64,000 nucleotides of DNA from Brevundimonas diminuta (GTDB taxonomy: Bacteria > Pseudomonadota > Alphaproteobacteria > Caulobacterales > Caulobacteraceae), in contig NZ_CP073063.1 in assembly GCF_022654015.1 (NCBI RefSeq), positions 2,618,501 through 2,682,500 of the forward strand. The letters run 5' to 3'. The notes under the pieces were generated by a model. That model ran no database searches, was not told where the DNA came from, and worked only from the letters and a program-made list of their open reading frames with translations. Made by a program: the position numbers and the translations under genes. Numbering within the stretch: the first letter of the stretch is position 1; every line of letters begins with the position of its first letter. Positions 9,414 to 16,730 of this stretch are shown here, one piece after another.

Positions 9414-9851
9414 CTAAAAGGAAGTTGCAGGATCTTTTCGTGCGGCGGCTATTTCGGCCGTGGCCGTATCGAACGCATGGCCTAAGCCACAACGAAACGA
9501 TGGAATGCTGTCATCATTCGCGCGTCTCGGACAAATTGGCGAACCAATCCGCGTAGGGGTGTTGCGCACCATGCGCCGATTGAGATCCGGTGAGCCGTCG
9601 CTCCACCAAACTGGCCCCCGCTCGCCCAGCCCCACCTTGGCCTTTTCCACGCTCCGCCGCGATGCGGCCAGAGCATCTGGATCCTCAGCCGCCAGGGCCG
9701 TCCGCACCGCCCGGCGCGCCGACATCAGATGATGCACCAGTTCGTCCCTCGCCGCAGCCGACAACGCTGGATTGGCGCATCGCCAAAGCCGGCCTCGCAC
9801 CACGAAATAGCGGCCGTCTGGAGTCGTAGGGTATCGGAAGGGCTGCTTCAT
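9414..9851 (-). pseudogene. Decayed copy of the hypothetical/DUF1810 cassette
   Basis: From the ATG at 9851 the reading frame (MKQPFRYPTTPDGRYFVVRG) matches the 112-residue hypothetical protein at 33168-33506 over most of its length. At about 9555 one base is missing relative to that copy, so the frame shifts just before the expected end. After it, the start of a DUF1810 gene is recognisable (MTAFHRFVVA, compare MTTALDRFVVA at 33171) but runs into TAG, and only ~20 codons of it remain. The last ~45 bp resemble the 3' end of the glycosyltransferase gene at 39369. The locus is therefore a broken chimaeric remnant; no function is expected. Confidence 0.7.
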
Positions 9852-10246
9852 CGTCGGGACAACGCGCAGCGCGCCCGATGGGCACCGCCCAGAGGCTTCA
9901 AGCCTCTGGGTGATCGGGCTAGCGCAATCTGCGGACTTGACAGAACCTCTGCAGATTAAGGTGCCTCATCTCCACTAAACCGTCGAGGATTCGTTATCGT
10001 TATCAGCGCATAAGCTAGCAACTCGAGCGCTTCGCCCGTGCCTTCGCGCGGCCTCAGGATTGTCGGACGACGAACTTCCCGGCGGCGTCTGTGGCAGACC
10101 GGGATCCAAAGAGATGCTGTTCAATCTTTGATGGGCTCGTGGAGCCATGACCTCGGAAAGCTGAACAGCAGGAGCGATGGTAGAAGCCGCCAGAAGCCAT
10201 AAGGATATCCTTATGTGTTTCTTGACTTCGGCGTCGGGTGCGGGTC
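9852..10246. other. Gene-free stretch upstream of the cobalamin riboswitch
   Basis: About 400 bp with no convincing gene. Reading frames here lack family similarity. It contains the perfect palindrome at 9888-9910 and must hold the promoter of the riboswitch-controlled transcript; I cannot place the promoter with confidence. Confidence 0.5.
9888..9910. repeat. 11-bp perfect inverted repeat (hairpin)
   Basis: CCCAGAGGCTT (9888-9898), one base, then AAGCCTCTGGG (9900-9910). The stem would form a strong hairpin without a following T-tract, so it may be a palindromic operator or a transcript-end structure rather than a classical terminator. Confidence 0.6.
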
Positions 10247-10440
10247 TCATGAATAGGTCGAGGTTCTGCGCGTCGCCTCCGGGCGATGCGGAGCTAAGAG
10301 GGAAGCCGGTGTGATGCCGGCGCTGCCCCCGCAACTGTGAGCGGCGAGCCGAAGGTCCATTTCGTGTCACTGACGCCTTCGGACGTTGGGAAGGCCGGAC
10401 CCGAAGCCGTGACCCGTGAGCCAGGAGACCTGCCCCGACA
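10247..10440 (+). promoter_or_regulatory. Cobalamin (B12) riboswitch
   Basis: The aptamer core is clear: GGAAGCCGGTGTGATGCCGG at about 10300-10319, then the B12-box-like GCTGCCCCCGCAACTGTGAG (10321-10340), a later GGGAAGGC segment and the closing GAGCCAGGAGACCTGCC (10418-10434). Boundaries are approximate. It lies ~120 bp upstream of mesX-mesD. B12 riboswitches normally repress when the vitamin is present, so the B12-independent methionine synthase below would be made only when cobalamin is scarce. Confidence 0.93.
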
Positions 10441-10500
10441 GATAACGTCCTCCGGCGGGGTGTCCGGTCAGGTCGCATGAACGCCGTGACGGGATGACTG

Positions 10501-10518
10501 CGCGCGAGCGGTCGCGCG
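10501..10518 (+). promoter_or_regulatory. Hairpin between riboswitch and mesX (possible expression platform)
   Basis: CGCGCGA (10501-10507), GCGG loop, TCGCGCG (10512-10518): a perfect 7-bp GC stem between aptamer and the mesX start. No T-tract follows, so it may act through translation or Rho rather than intrinsic termination. The regulatory role is inferred from position only. Confidence 0.4.
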
Positions 10519-10559
10519 TCCCTGTCCGCTGTCTCGCCACAGCATCAACGGCAGAGACC

Positions 10560-11546
10560 ATGGCGAGCAGCGACTTCACCTTCAGGATCAAGCGGACCGC
10601 GCTCGACGAAGACTATCGTCCCGCCGAAACGACGCGGATCACCACCAATTTTGCCAACCTGGCGCGAGGCGAGAGCCGCCGAGACAATCTGCGCAACACC
10701 CTGCGGATGATCGACAACCGCTTCAACTCGCTGGCGCACCACGACAATCCGAGGGGCGATCGCTATGCGCTGGAGCTTCAGATCGTCTCGGTCGAGATGA
10801 GCCTTTGCTCGGAGCGCGACGACGCCTTTCCGCTGATCGAAATCCTGCAGACCACAATCATTGATCGGGAGACTGGCCGGCGGATCGATGGGATCGTGGG
10901 CAACAACTTCTCCTCCTATGTCCGTGACTACGACTTCAGCGTGGTTTTGCCCGAACACCTGAAGGCGCATCCGCACGGCGGCGTACCGGACGATTTCGGC
11001 GATCTGCACGGCAAGCTGTTCCGGCACTTTCTGGCGTCGCGCGCCTACCGCGACAACTTCGCCAAGCCGCCGGTCATCTGCCTCAGCGTCTCCAGCAACA
11101 AGACCTATCACCGCACCGGCGCCGAACATCCGGTGCTGGGCCTAGAATACGACAACGACGCCTTCTCGCCAACCGACCGGTATTTCGCGAAGATGGGGAT
11201 GAAGGTCCGCTACTTCATGCCACCGGGCAGCGTGGCGCCGTTCGCCCTGTACCATATCGGCGACCTGACCGGCGACTACGCCGACCTCGAACTGGCCAGC
11301 ACCATCGCCACGATGGAAACCTTCCAGAAGATCTATCGGCCCGAGATCTACAACGCCAACTCCCCGGCGACAGAGCAGTACCAGCCCAGCCTGAAGGCGC
11401 AGGACTATTCGCTGACCCGCATCGTCTACGACCGCGACGAGCGCAGCCGGCTGGCCGTCGAACAGGGCCGTTTCGTCGAGGAGCGGTTCATCAAGCCGCA
11501 CCGCGCCCGTCTCGACCAATGGTCGGCCGCCTTCGCCGCCGCCTGA
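10560..11546 (+). CDS. mesX: DUF1852 protein MesX, partner of MesD methionine synthase
   Basis: A 328-residue DUF1852 protein. The start at 10560 gives the conserved N-terminus (MASSDFTFRIKR, then YRPAETTRITTNFANLARGE). Conserved stretches include LCSERDDAFPLIEILQTT and NNFSSYVRDYDFSV. In the literature DUF1852 (MesX) is needed for the activity of the MesD class of folate-independent methionine synthases and is linked to an oxygen-dependent step; its exact chemistry is unsettled. It sits under the cobalamin riboswitch and 28 bp ahead of mesD, the standard arrangement for this pair. Confidence 0.88.
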   Translation: MASSDFTFRIKRTALDEDYRPAETTRITTNFANLARGESRRDNLRNTLRMIDNRFNSLAHHDNPRGDRYALELQIVSVEMSLCSERDDAFPLIEILQTTIIDRETGRRIDGIVGNNFSSYVRDYDFSVVLPEHLKAHPHGGVPDDFGDLHGKLFRHFLASRAYRDNFAKPPVICLSVSSNKTYHRTGAEHPVLGLEYDNDAFSPTDRYFAKMGMKVRYFMPPGSVAPFALYHIGDLTGDYADLELASTIATMETFQKIYRPEIYNANSPATEQYQPSLKAQDYSLTRIVYDRDERSRLAVEQGRFVEERFIKPHRARLDQWSAAFAAA

Positions 11547-11574
11547 TCCGTCTCAGAATCGAGAGCCTCCCCTC

Positions 11575-12636
11575 ATGAACACCCTCCTCCCGACCTCGAC
11601 CGCCGGCAGCCTGCCCAAACCCGTCTGGCTGGCCGAGCCCGAGACCCTCTGGTCGCCCTGGAAGCTGCAAGGCGATGAACTGATCGAGGCCAAGCAGGAC
11701 GCCCTTCGCCTGTCGCTGGACGATCAGCGCCGGGCTGGCATCGACATCGTCAGCGACGGCGAACAGACCCGCCAGCATTTCGTCACGACCTTCATCGAAC
11801 ACCTCGACGGCGTGGATTTCGAGAACCGCAAGACCATGCGAATCCGCAATCGCTACGACGCCAGCGTGCCGGTCGTCGTGGGCGCCGTCAGCCGGCCGAA
11901 ATCGGTCTTCGTCGATGACGCCAGGTTCCTGCGCGCCCAGACCGACCAGCCCATCAAATGGGCCTTGCCCGGGCCGATGACGATGATCGACACCCTGTAT
12001 GACGACCATTACGGCAGCCGCGAAAAACTGGCCTGGGAGTTCGCCAAAATCCTCAACGAGGAGGCGCGCGAGCTGGAAGCCGCCGGCGTCGATATCGTCC
12101 AGTTCGACGAGCCCGCTTTCAACGTCTTCTTCGACGAGGTGAACGACTGGGGCGTGGCGACCCTGGAGAAGGCGGCCGAGGGGCTGAAGTGCGAGACGGC
12201 GGTCCACATCTGTTACGGCTACGGCATCAAGGCCAACACCGATTGGAAGAAGACCCTCGGCTCAGAATGGCGGCAGTACGAAGAGGTCTTTCCCAAGCTG
12301 CGGAGCTCCAGCATCGATATCATCTCGCTGGAAGCCCAGAACTCGCGCGTGCCGATGAATCTGATCGAACTGATCCGGGGCAAGAAGGTGATGGTCGGCG
12401 CCATCGACGTGGCGACCGACACGATCGAAACGCCCGAACAGGTCGCCGATACCCTGCGCAATGCGCTTCAGGTCGTGGACGCCGACAAACTCTATCCGGC
12501 CACCAACTGCGGTATGGCGCCCCTGTCGCGCCACGTCGCCAACGGCAAGCTGCGCGCCTTGAACGCCGGGGCCGAGATCGTGCGCGAGGAACTGTCCCGC
12601 GACCTCTATTACGGCGCGGAAAGGGCCAAGTCGTGA
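11575..12636 (+). CDS. mesD: MesD-type (core MetE-like) B12-independent methionine synthase
   Basis: A 353-residue protein corresponding only to the C-terminal catalytic barrel of MetE; the N-terminal half that binds methyltetrahydrofolate polyglutamate is absent, as in the Mes families. It should transfer a methyl group to homocysteine. Zinc-ligand positions are visible: HIC in AVHICYGYG, the Glu in SLEAQNSRVP and the Cys in ATNCGMAPL. DIVQFDEPAFN is the typical substrate-site motif. Co-transcribed with mesX under B12-riboswitch control. The natural methyl donor is not evident from sequence. Its stop (TCGTGA) overlaps the GTG start of the thioesterase gene. Confidence 0.88.
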   Translation: MNTLLPTSTAGSLPKPVWLAEPETLWSPWKLQGDELIEAKQDALRLSLDDQRRAGIDIVSDGEQTRQHFVTTFIEHLDGVDFENRKTMRIRNRYDASVPVVVGAVSRPKSVFVDDARFLRAQTDQPIKWALPGPMTMIDTLYDDHYGSREKLAWEFAKILNEEARELEAAGVDIVQFDEPAFNVFFDEVNDWGVATLEKAAEGLKCETAVHICYGYGIKANTDWKKTLGSEWRQYEEVFPKLRSSSIDIISLEAQNSRVPMNLIELIRGKKVMVGAIDVATDTIETPEQVADTLRNALQVVDADKLYPATNCGMAPLSRHVANGKLRALNAGAEIVREELSRDLYYGAERAKS

Positions 12637-13405
12637 GGGTTCGCCTGACCGACATGGTGTCCCCGGCGACGCCAACCACCATGGCACCCTGTTCGGCGGG
12701 GTCGGTCTGGCCCATCTCGACAAGGTCGCCTTTCTGGCCGCCAGCCGTCATGCGCGGCGGGCCGTCGTCACGGCGGGATGCGAGCGGATCGATTTCGCCG
12801 CGCCGGCCCGGATCGGCGAGATGGTCGAGGCGGTCGGCCGCGTCGTTCGGATCGGGCAGTCCTCACTGGGCGTCGAAGTCGAACTGCACGCCGAAAGCCT
12901 GCTGAGCGGCGAGCGCCGTTTGTGCACGCGCGGTGCCTTCAACATGGTCGCCTTGAGGCCGGCGGGCGATGACCATCCCTTGGCGCCTCTCGATGAGGCA
13001 GGCGAGGCGGACGACGGCTGGCTGAGAACCGCAGAGATGGTCTTTCCCGGCACGACCAACCACTATGGCACCCTGTTCGGGGGCGACGCGCTCAAGCTCA
13101 TGGGCAAGGCCGCCCTCGTCACGGCGACCCGCCATGCGCGCGAAGTCATGGTCATGGCCGCGACCAACCGCATCGCCTTCAAGGCCCCGATCGACGGCGG
13201 TGACATGGTCGAACTGGTCTCACGAGTGAAGATGGTCGGGCGGAGCTCGCTTTCGGTCGAGGTGCAGCTCTTGGCCGAAACGCTCCTGACCGGAGAACGG
13301 CGGCGTTCGACCACGGCCGAGTTCGTAATGGTCGCCGTCGATGACGCGGGCAAGCCGAAGACAATCAAAGCCGGGCGGAGTTTAGAAGAGGTTGAGATGC
13401 TGTAG
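12633..13405 (+). pseudogene. Tandem hot-dog acyl-CoA thioesterase, frameshifted
   Basis: Two hot-dog domains are encoded, each beginning with the acyl-CoA thioesterase signature: the first reads VPGDANHHGTLFGG and the second VFPGTTNHYGTLFGGDA. The natural start is the GTG at 12633, overlapping the mesD stop, giving VRLTDMV; at about 12658-12661 one T is missing (GTGTCCCCGG where GTGTTCCCCGG is expected) and the rest of domain one continues in another frame with no start until ATG 12821. Restoring one base would give a ~257-residue two-domain enzyme hydrolysing acyl-CoA to free acid and CoA. Either a real mutation or an assembly error; from 12821 a truncated product of 194 residues is possible. 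Confidence 0.72.
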
Positions 13406-13425
13406 AACCACGCAGCGGCATACCT

Positions 13426-13608
13426 TTGCCGCAAGCGCCTACGGCCTACGGCCGGACGTTTTCACGAAGCCTTGAAGGGAAAGATGGCGAAGAGGTCGGC
13501 GCGCAGAGCCGCAAGCTTATCGACCGCATGGATTTCTATCTGTTGGAATGCCTGGGCAGGTTCGGTGTTCAAGTCCACGGCAGTTTGGCCGTGCTGCTCG
13601 GCATCTGA
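13426..13608 (+). CDS. Possible small protein, low certainty
   Basis: In the 505-bp gap between the thioesterase and the XRE gene, this frame shows third-position GC typical of coding DNA in its second half (DRMDFYLLECLGRFGVQVHG) and ends 14 bp before a strong terminator. No good start is seen: TTG at 13426 or an internal ATG at 13530 without a clear ribosome-binding site. No family recognised; it may be a gene remnant. The rest of the gap, 13655-13910, holds no gene I can support. Confidence 0.25.
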   Translation: MPQAPTAYGRTFSRSLEGKDGEEVGAQSRKLIDRMDFYLLECLGRFGVQVHGSLAVLLGI

Positions 13609-13622
13609 CCGTCAGACGTCAG

Positions 13623-13653
13623 AAAGCCCCACGGCTTTTAGCGGTGGGGCTTT
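13623..13653 (+). terminator. Rho-independent terminator
   Basis: AAAGCCCCAC (13623-13632) and GTGGGGCTTT (13644-13653) form a perfect 10-bp stem with an 11-nt loop; the flanking A and T runs make it potentially bidirectional. It would end transcription running from the mesX-mesD-thioesterase operon or from the small frame before it. Confidence 0.7.
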
Positions 13654-13910
13654 ATGGTATCTTGGGTGCGGGAGCACGCACTGGCCACAATAGTATATTC
13701 GGGGTGATCGATATTCCGCCTTGACCGGAAGTCGCCACGCGCTGCCATTTCGACAGTCACAATGCGCCACAAGCGGACATCGAGAGCTGGTCGAAAACCA
13801 GACTTCCAGCAACTTGGTCAGGGAAACATGGGCTTGCTAGTTTCGTATCTCAGTGCTCGTGCGTGCTGCCCAACCGCTGCCGATATCGGGCTGGCTCGGA
13901 TAGTGAGAGA

Positions 13911-14153
13911 CTAATTTTCCTCGTCAGGACCGATCGTTTGGTCAGATGGCTCATACAGATAGTCCAGCAAATCGCCTGGTTTGCAGTCCAATGCAGCGCA
14001 CAGTCGGGAAAGCGTGCGGAACCGGATGCCTTTGACCTTGCCTGATCGAAAGAGAGATAGCTGTGTCTCGCTCAATCCGACCTGCTGAGCCAAGTCACGA
14101 GCCTTCAAGCCCTTAGCGTTGATTAGCCTGTCGAGTGTGACCCGGACCGGCAT
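13911..14153 (-). CDS. Small XRE-family (YozG-like) transcriptional regulator
   Basis: An 80-residue single-domain Cro/C1-type helix-turn-helix protein: LINAKGLKARDLAQQVGLSE followed by TQLSLFRSGKVKGIRFRTLS and LDCKPGDLLDYL, the usual five-helix pattern with the GDLL ending. The start at 14153 overlaps the stop of the DUF2975 gene (TGATG), the common arrangement of this two-gene unit, and it probably represses its own operon through the inverted repeat at 14670-14690. Confidence 0.85.
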   Translation of the reverse strand: MPVRVTLDRLINAKGLKARDLAQQVGLSETQLSLFRSGKVKGIRFRTLSRLCAALDCKPGDLLDYLYEPSDQTIGPDEEN

Positions 14154-14647
14154 CAGATCATCTCGTCCAGCTCGGCCTGGACAGCCTCAGCCTGATCCAG
14201 AACACGGCCCAGAAGGAAAAGGGCTCCGCCGATCATGCCCAGCGTCATACCCGCAACGTCGAAATGCAGGTATCCACCGCGCATCTGCTCCAAGAAACGC
14301 AGCAGGTTGGTCGCGACGAATACGCTGAAGACGCCGCCAAGCCCAAGCGCCAGACCGACCCGCCTCAAGGCGTTGGCTACTGTCGCGGTAAACATGCTGC
14401 CGCGGGCCAAATCACCCATCGCCTGGCCGATCGACCAGACCCCGAACAGGTAGCAAAAAGGTGAGATTGTCCACACCATCGGTGTCACAAGGCTGCTCGC
14501 ATCCATCCTTCCAGACAGCAAAGCGATGGAGGGCACAATGACCCCGGCCCACGACACCAGCAAGCCGACGCTCAGCGTCATAAACACCGCCAGCCAGCGG
14601 AATCGAGCACACATACGACGAAATCGAGATAGGTTCGACGGTCTCAC
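14153..14647 (-). CDS. DUF2975 membrane protein
   Basis: A 164-residue protein with four predicted transmembrane helices (WLAVFMTLSVGLLVSWAGVI; around VWTISPFCYLFGVW; LALGLGGVFSVFVATNLL; VAGMTLGMIGGALFLLGRVL), matching the DUF2975 pattern. The GTG at 14647 is the likely start. It is translationally coupled to the small XRE regulator, as this family usually is. Function unknown; it is probably an integral inner-membrane protein. Confidence 0.78.
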   Translation of the reverse strand: MRPSNLSRFRRMCARFRWLAVFMTLSVGLLVSWAGVIVPSIALLSGRMDASSLVTPMVWTISPFCYLFGVWSIGQAMGDLARGSMFTATVANALRRVGLALGLGGVFSVFVATNLLRFLEQMRGGYLHFDVAGMTLGMIGGALFLLGRVLDQAEAVQAELDEMI

Positions 14648-14669
14648 GGCAGCTCCTGCATATGTCCGA

Positions 14670-14690
14670 TCTTTAATCTTGACTTAAAGA
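14670..14690. promoter_or_regulatory. Inverted-repeat operator between divergent transcripts
   Basis: TCTTTAA-N7-TTAAAGA, a perfect 7-bp inverted repeat, lies 22 bp upstream of the DUF2975 start and 86 bp before the divergent metalloprotease-like gene. The position suggests the binding site of the XRE regulator encoded in the same unit. Binding is inferred. Confidence 0.5.
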
Positions 14691-14775
14691 TGGATGTTCC
14701 GCAACTTTATATCGGACTTAAACGCGGAGGGCGTAGCGTCATGACGGCGCCAGCCATCGCTTGGAGGGCAAAGCG

Positions 14776-15339
14776 ATGATAAGCGGCACATCTTCCGACC
14801 GGGCTGTTCGGCCTAGGTTCACCGCTGGCTATGCGGGACTCTTGGCGCTGGTGATCCTGGGCACCTTCGTGATCCACGAGGGCGCGCACTGGGGTGCAGG
14901 CACGATACTCGGGCACCAGATGTCCTACGGCTTGAATGGCTCAGTTCCCTCAGCCGCGACATCGGCGGGCGACCACGCCTTGGTCTCGATCGCCGGTCCT
15001 CTTGTCACGATCCTACAGGCCCTGACCGCGCTCTACCTGGTGCGCACCAGACAAAGTGTGGCCGCGTTTGCGATCCTCTATGCTGCGGCTTTCATGCGCG
15101 TGGTCGCGCAGGGATTGAGTTTCATCCTGCCCAATGACGAGGCGCGCGTCAGCGATTGGCTCGGCATCGGCTTCTGGACCTTGCCTTTCGTCACCGCCGC
15201 GGCCTTGGTCGCTTGCACGATCTGGGCTTCGCGACGCCTTGGGGCGTCATGGCGCTTTAATGCTTTAGCTTATCTCGTGGCTAGCCTCACAGTAAGCGTG
15301 ATTGTGGGTGCCGACATGATGATCGGACGCGCGGGGTGA
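14776..15339 (+). CDS. HEXXH-motif integral membrane protein (M50-like putative metalloprotease)
   Basis: A 187-residue membrane protein with about five hydrophobic segments. The first helix ends in HEGAHWG (His34, Glu35, His38), an HEXXH zinc motif at the membrane boundary as in site-2/M50 peptidases. A later DHALVSIAGPLVTILQAL segment resembles the G-P region of M50 folds; a conserved NxPxxxxxD is not obvious. The ATG at 14776 is preferred because GGAGGG lies ahead of it. Divergent from the XRE/DUF2975 pair. Could be a proteolytically inactive relative. Confidence 0.6.
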   Translation: MISGTSSDRAVRPRFTAGYAGLLALVILGTFVIHEGAHWGAGTILGHQMSYGLNGSVPSAATSAGDHALVSIAGPLVTILQALTALYLVRTRQSVAAFAILYAAAFMRVVAQGLSFILPNDEARVSDWLGIGFWTLPFVTAAALVACTIWASRRLGASWRFNALAYLVASLTVSVIVGADMMIGRAG

Positions 15340-15524
15340 GCTTGACGCTTTGATGCAAGCCGAACCTCGATAGGATCAAACCGGATGGGAGATACGCCCG
15401 ACCGCGCACGCAAACCGCGTACTTCGTCGCAGGCTTCGCTTTCGATATGACGCGGACTCTAAGCGGCCGCACAGATACGGATGTCCCCTTGGTTTGAAGA
15501 GTCGGTTCCAGAGACCTTCTCAAT

Positions 15525-16604
15525 CTAGATCGAAGGCAGATCGAAAATGCTCGCGGCGAAGTCGTTAATCGTAGTTTGCGACATATCGGTATTGTTCAGA
15601 ACCACTACCGATCGGCGATCCGACGGTCGGTAGGTGAGAAGGGATTTGTATCCCCCCACGGATCCGGTCTCCCAAGCGACAGGTCCAGCAGACCCTACGC
15701 GCACCCTCCCGCCCAGAGCGTAGCCTTCCCGCAAGTATCGGACCTTCAAAAGCTCTGACTTCGATTGCGGGGTCAAAAGAGACCCGCTCAGGAGCCGATC
15801 TGCGAATGTCAGCAAGTCAGCAGCATCTGAATAGAAGGTTCCAGAGGCTGCTCCGTAGCTATAACATGTGCTCATATCCAACTGCGCGGCGACGGTCTGA
15901 CCATCGAAGGCAGGGACTAAGCCGGGAACGCCTTCGAATCCTCGGCTGGCGATCCCTGTGTTCGCCAAGCCCATTGGCTTGAGCAGTAAACTCTCCGCCA
16001 AATCCTCAAAACGTGCGCCGTTTTGAGCTTCAATGACTGCGCGAACGATCACCCAATTCATGAAGGCGTAATCGAAGTCCGAACCAGGAACGAACTTCGT
16101 TTCCGTCGGCGCGAAGCGGGTGACCATTTCTCCCGCAGAAGCATTTGACGTTCGCAGATCGGAATTTGCTTTGGCGGCCGGCATCAAAAGATCAGGAAGC
16201 CCGCTCGTGTTGGACAGCAGGTGCGCCAAGGTAACGGTCGCTCCGCTGCTCGTAGGGAAATCTGGAAGAAGCGTAGATAGAGGCGTGTCCAGGCGCAGCA
16301 ATCCGATCTCCGCCAGCCGAAGAACCATGGCAGCCGTGAACCATTTGGAGATGGAGCCAATGGCGTAGGTTGAGGCAGTGCTGGCCGGGGAATGATTGCG
16401 AACGTCGGACACGCCGTAGGCCTTTGACATGATCGATCGACCGGCGATCGCAACCGCGATCACGCCGTTGAAGTTCTGTGTCTGGGCAAAGCCGTCAGCA
16501 ACCACTTCGATAGCCCCCGTATCCATTGCAACGGATTGGCCTGCCGGCATAAGCGCCACTGTCGCTAACGACGTGGCAAGCAGTTGGCGACGCGGCATAT
16601 TCAT
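15525..16604 (-). CDS. Serine hydrolase, beta-lactamase class C family (exported)
   Basis: A 359-residue protein with a twin-arginine-like N-terminal signal (MPRRQLLATSLATVALMPAG). The S-x-x-K catalytic motif is in GSISKWFTAAM, the tyrosine motif is probably DYAFMNW (YAF, not the usual YxN), and a C-terminal ETGSVGGYKS replaces the HTG box. Such proteins act as esterases, D-aminopeptidases or penicillin-binding-like enzymes in the periplasm. The start at 16604 places the signal at the N-terminus. It is monocistronic with no clear partner. Whether it hydrolyses beta-lactams cannot be judged. Confidence 0.8.
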   Translation of the reverse strand: MNMPRRQLLATSLATVALMPAGQSVAMDTGAIEVVADGFAQTQNFNGVIAVAIAGRSIMSKAYGVSDVRNHSPASTASTYAIGSISKWFTAAMVLRLAEIGLLRLDTPLSTLLPDFPTSSGATVTLAHLLSNTSGLPDLLMPAAKANSDLRTSNASAGEMVTRFAPTETKFVPGSDFDYAFMNWVIVRAVIEAQNGARFEDLAESLLLKPMGLANTGIASRGFEGVPGLVPAFDGQTVAAQLDMSTCYSYGAASGTFYSDAADLLTFADRLLSGSLLTPQSKSELLKVRYLREGYALGGRVRVGSAGPVAWETGSVGGYKSLLTYRPSDRRSVVVLNNTDMSQTTINDFAASIFDLPSI

Positions 16605-16730
16605 CTGAAGTTCTCGGTTGGGACGCCCACCTTTATAGAAAGCTTCACCACGCTCAACCAAGTGACAACGGAGACAGGTTCGCCCTCTACTCGATTGGCT
16701 TGAAGACTAAGCAATCGTCAGCGCGGAGGG

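Noticed and set aside
13472..13693. 73-codon frame running through the terminator at 13623
   Set aside because: It reads through a strong intrinsic terminator and has Trp/Ser/Cys-rich composition unlike coding DNA here.
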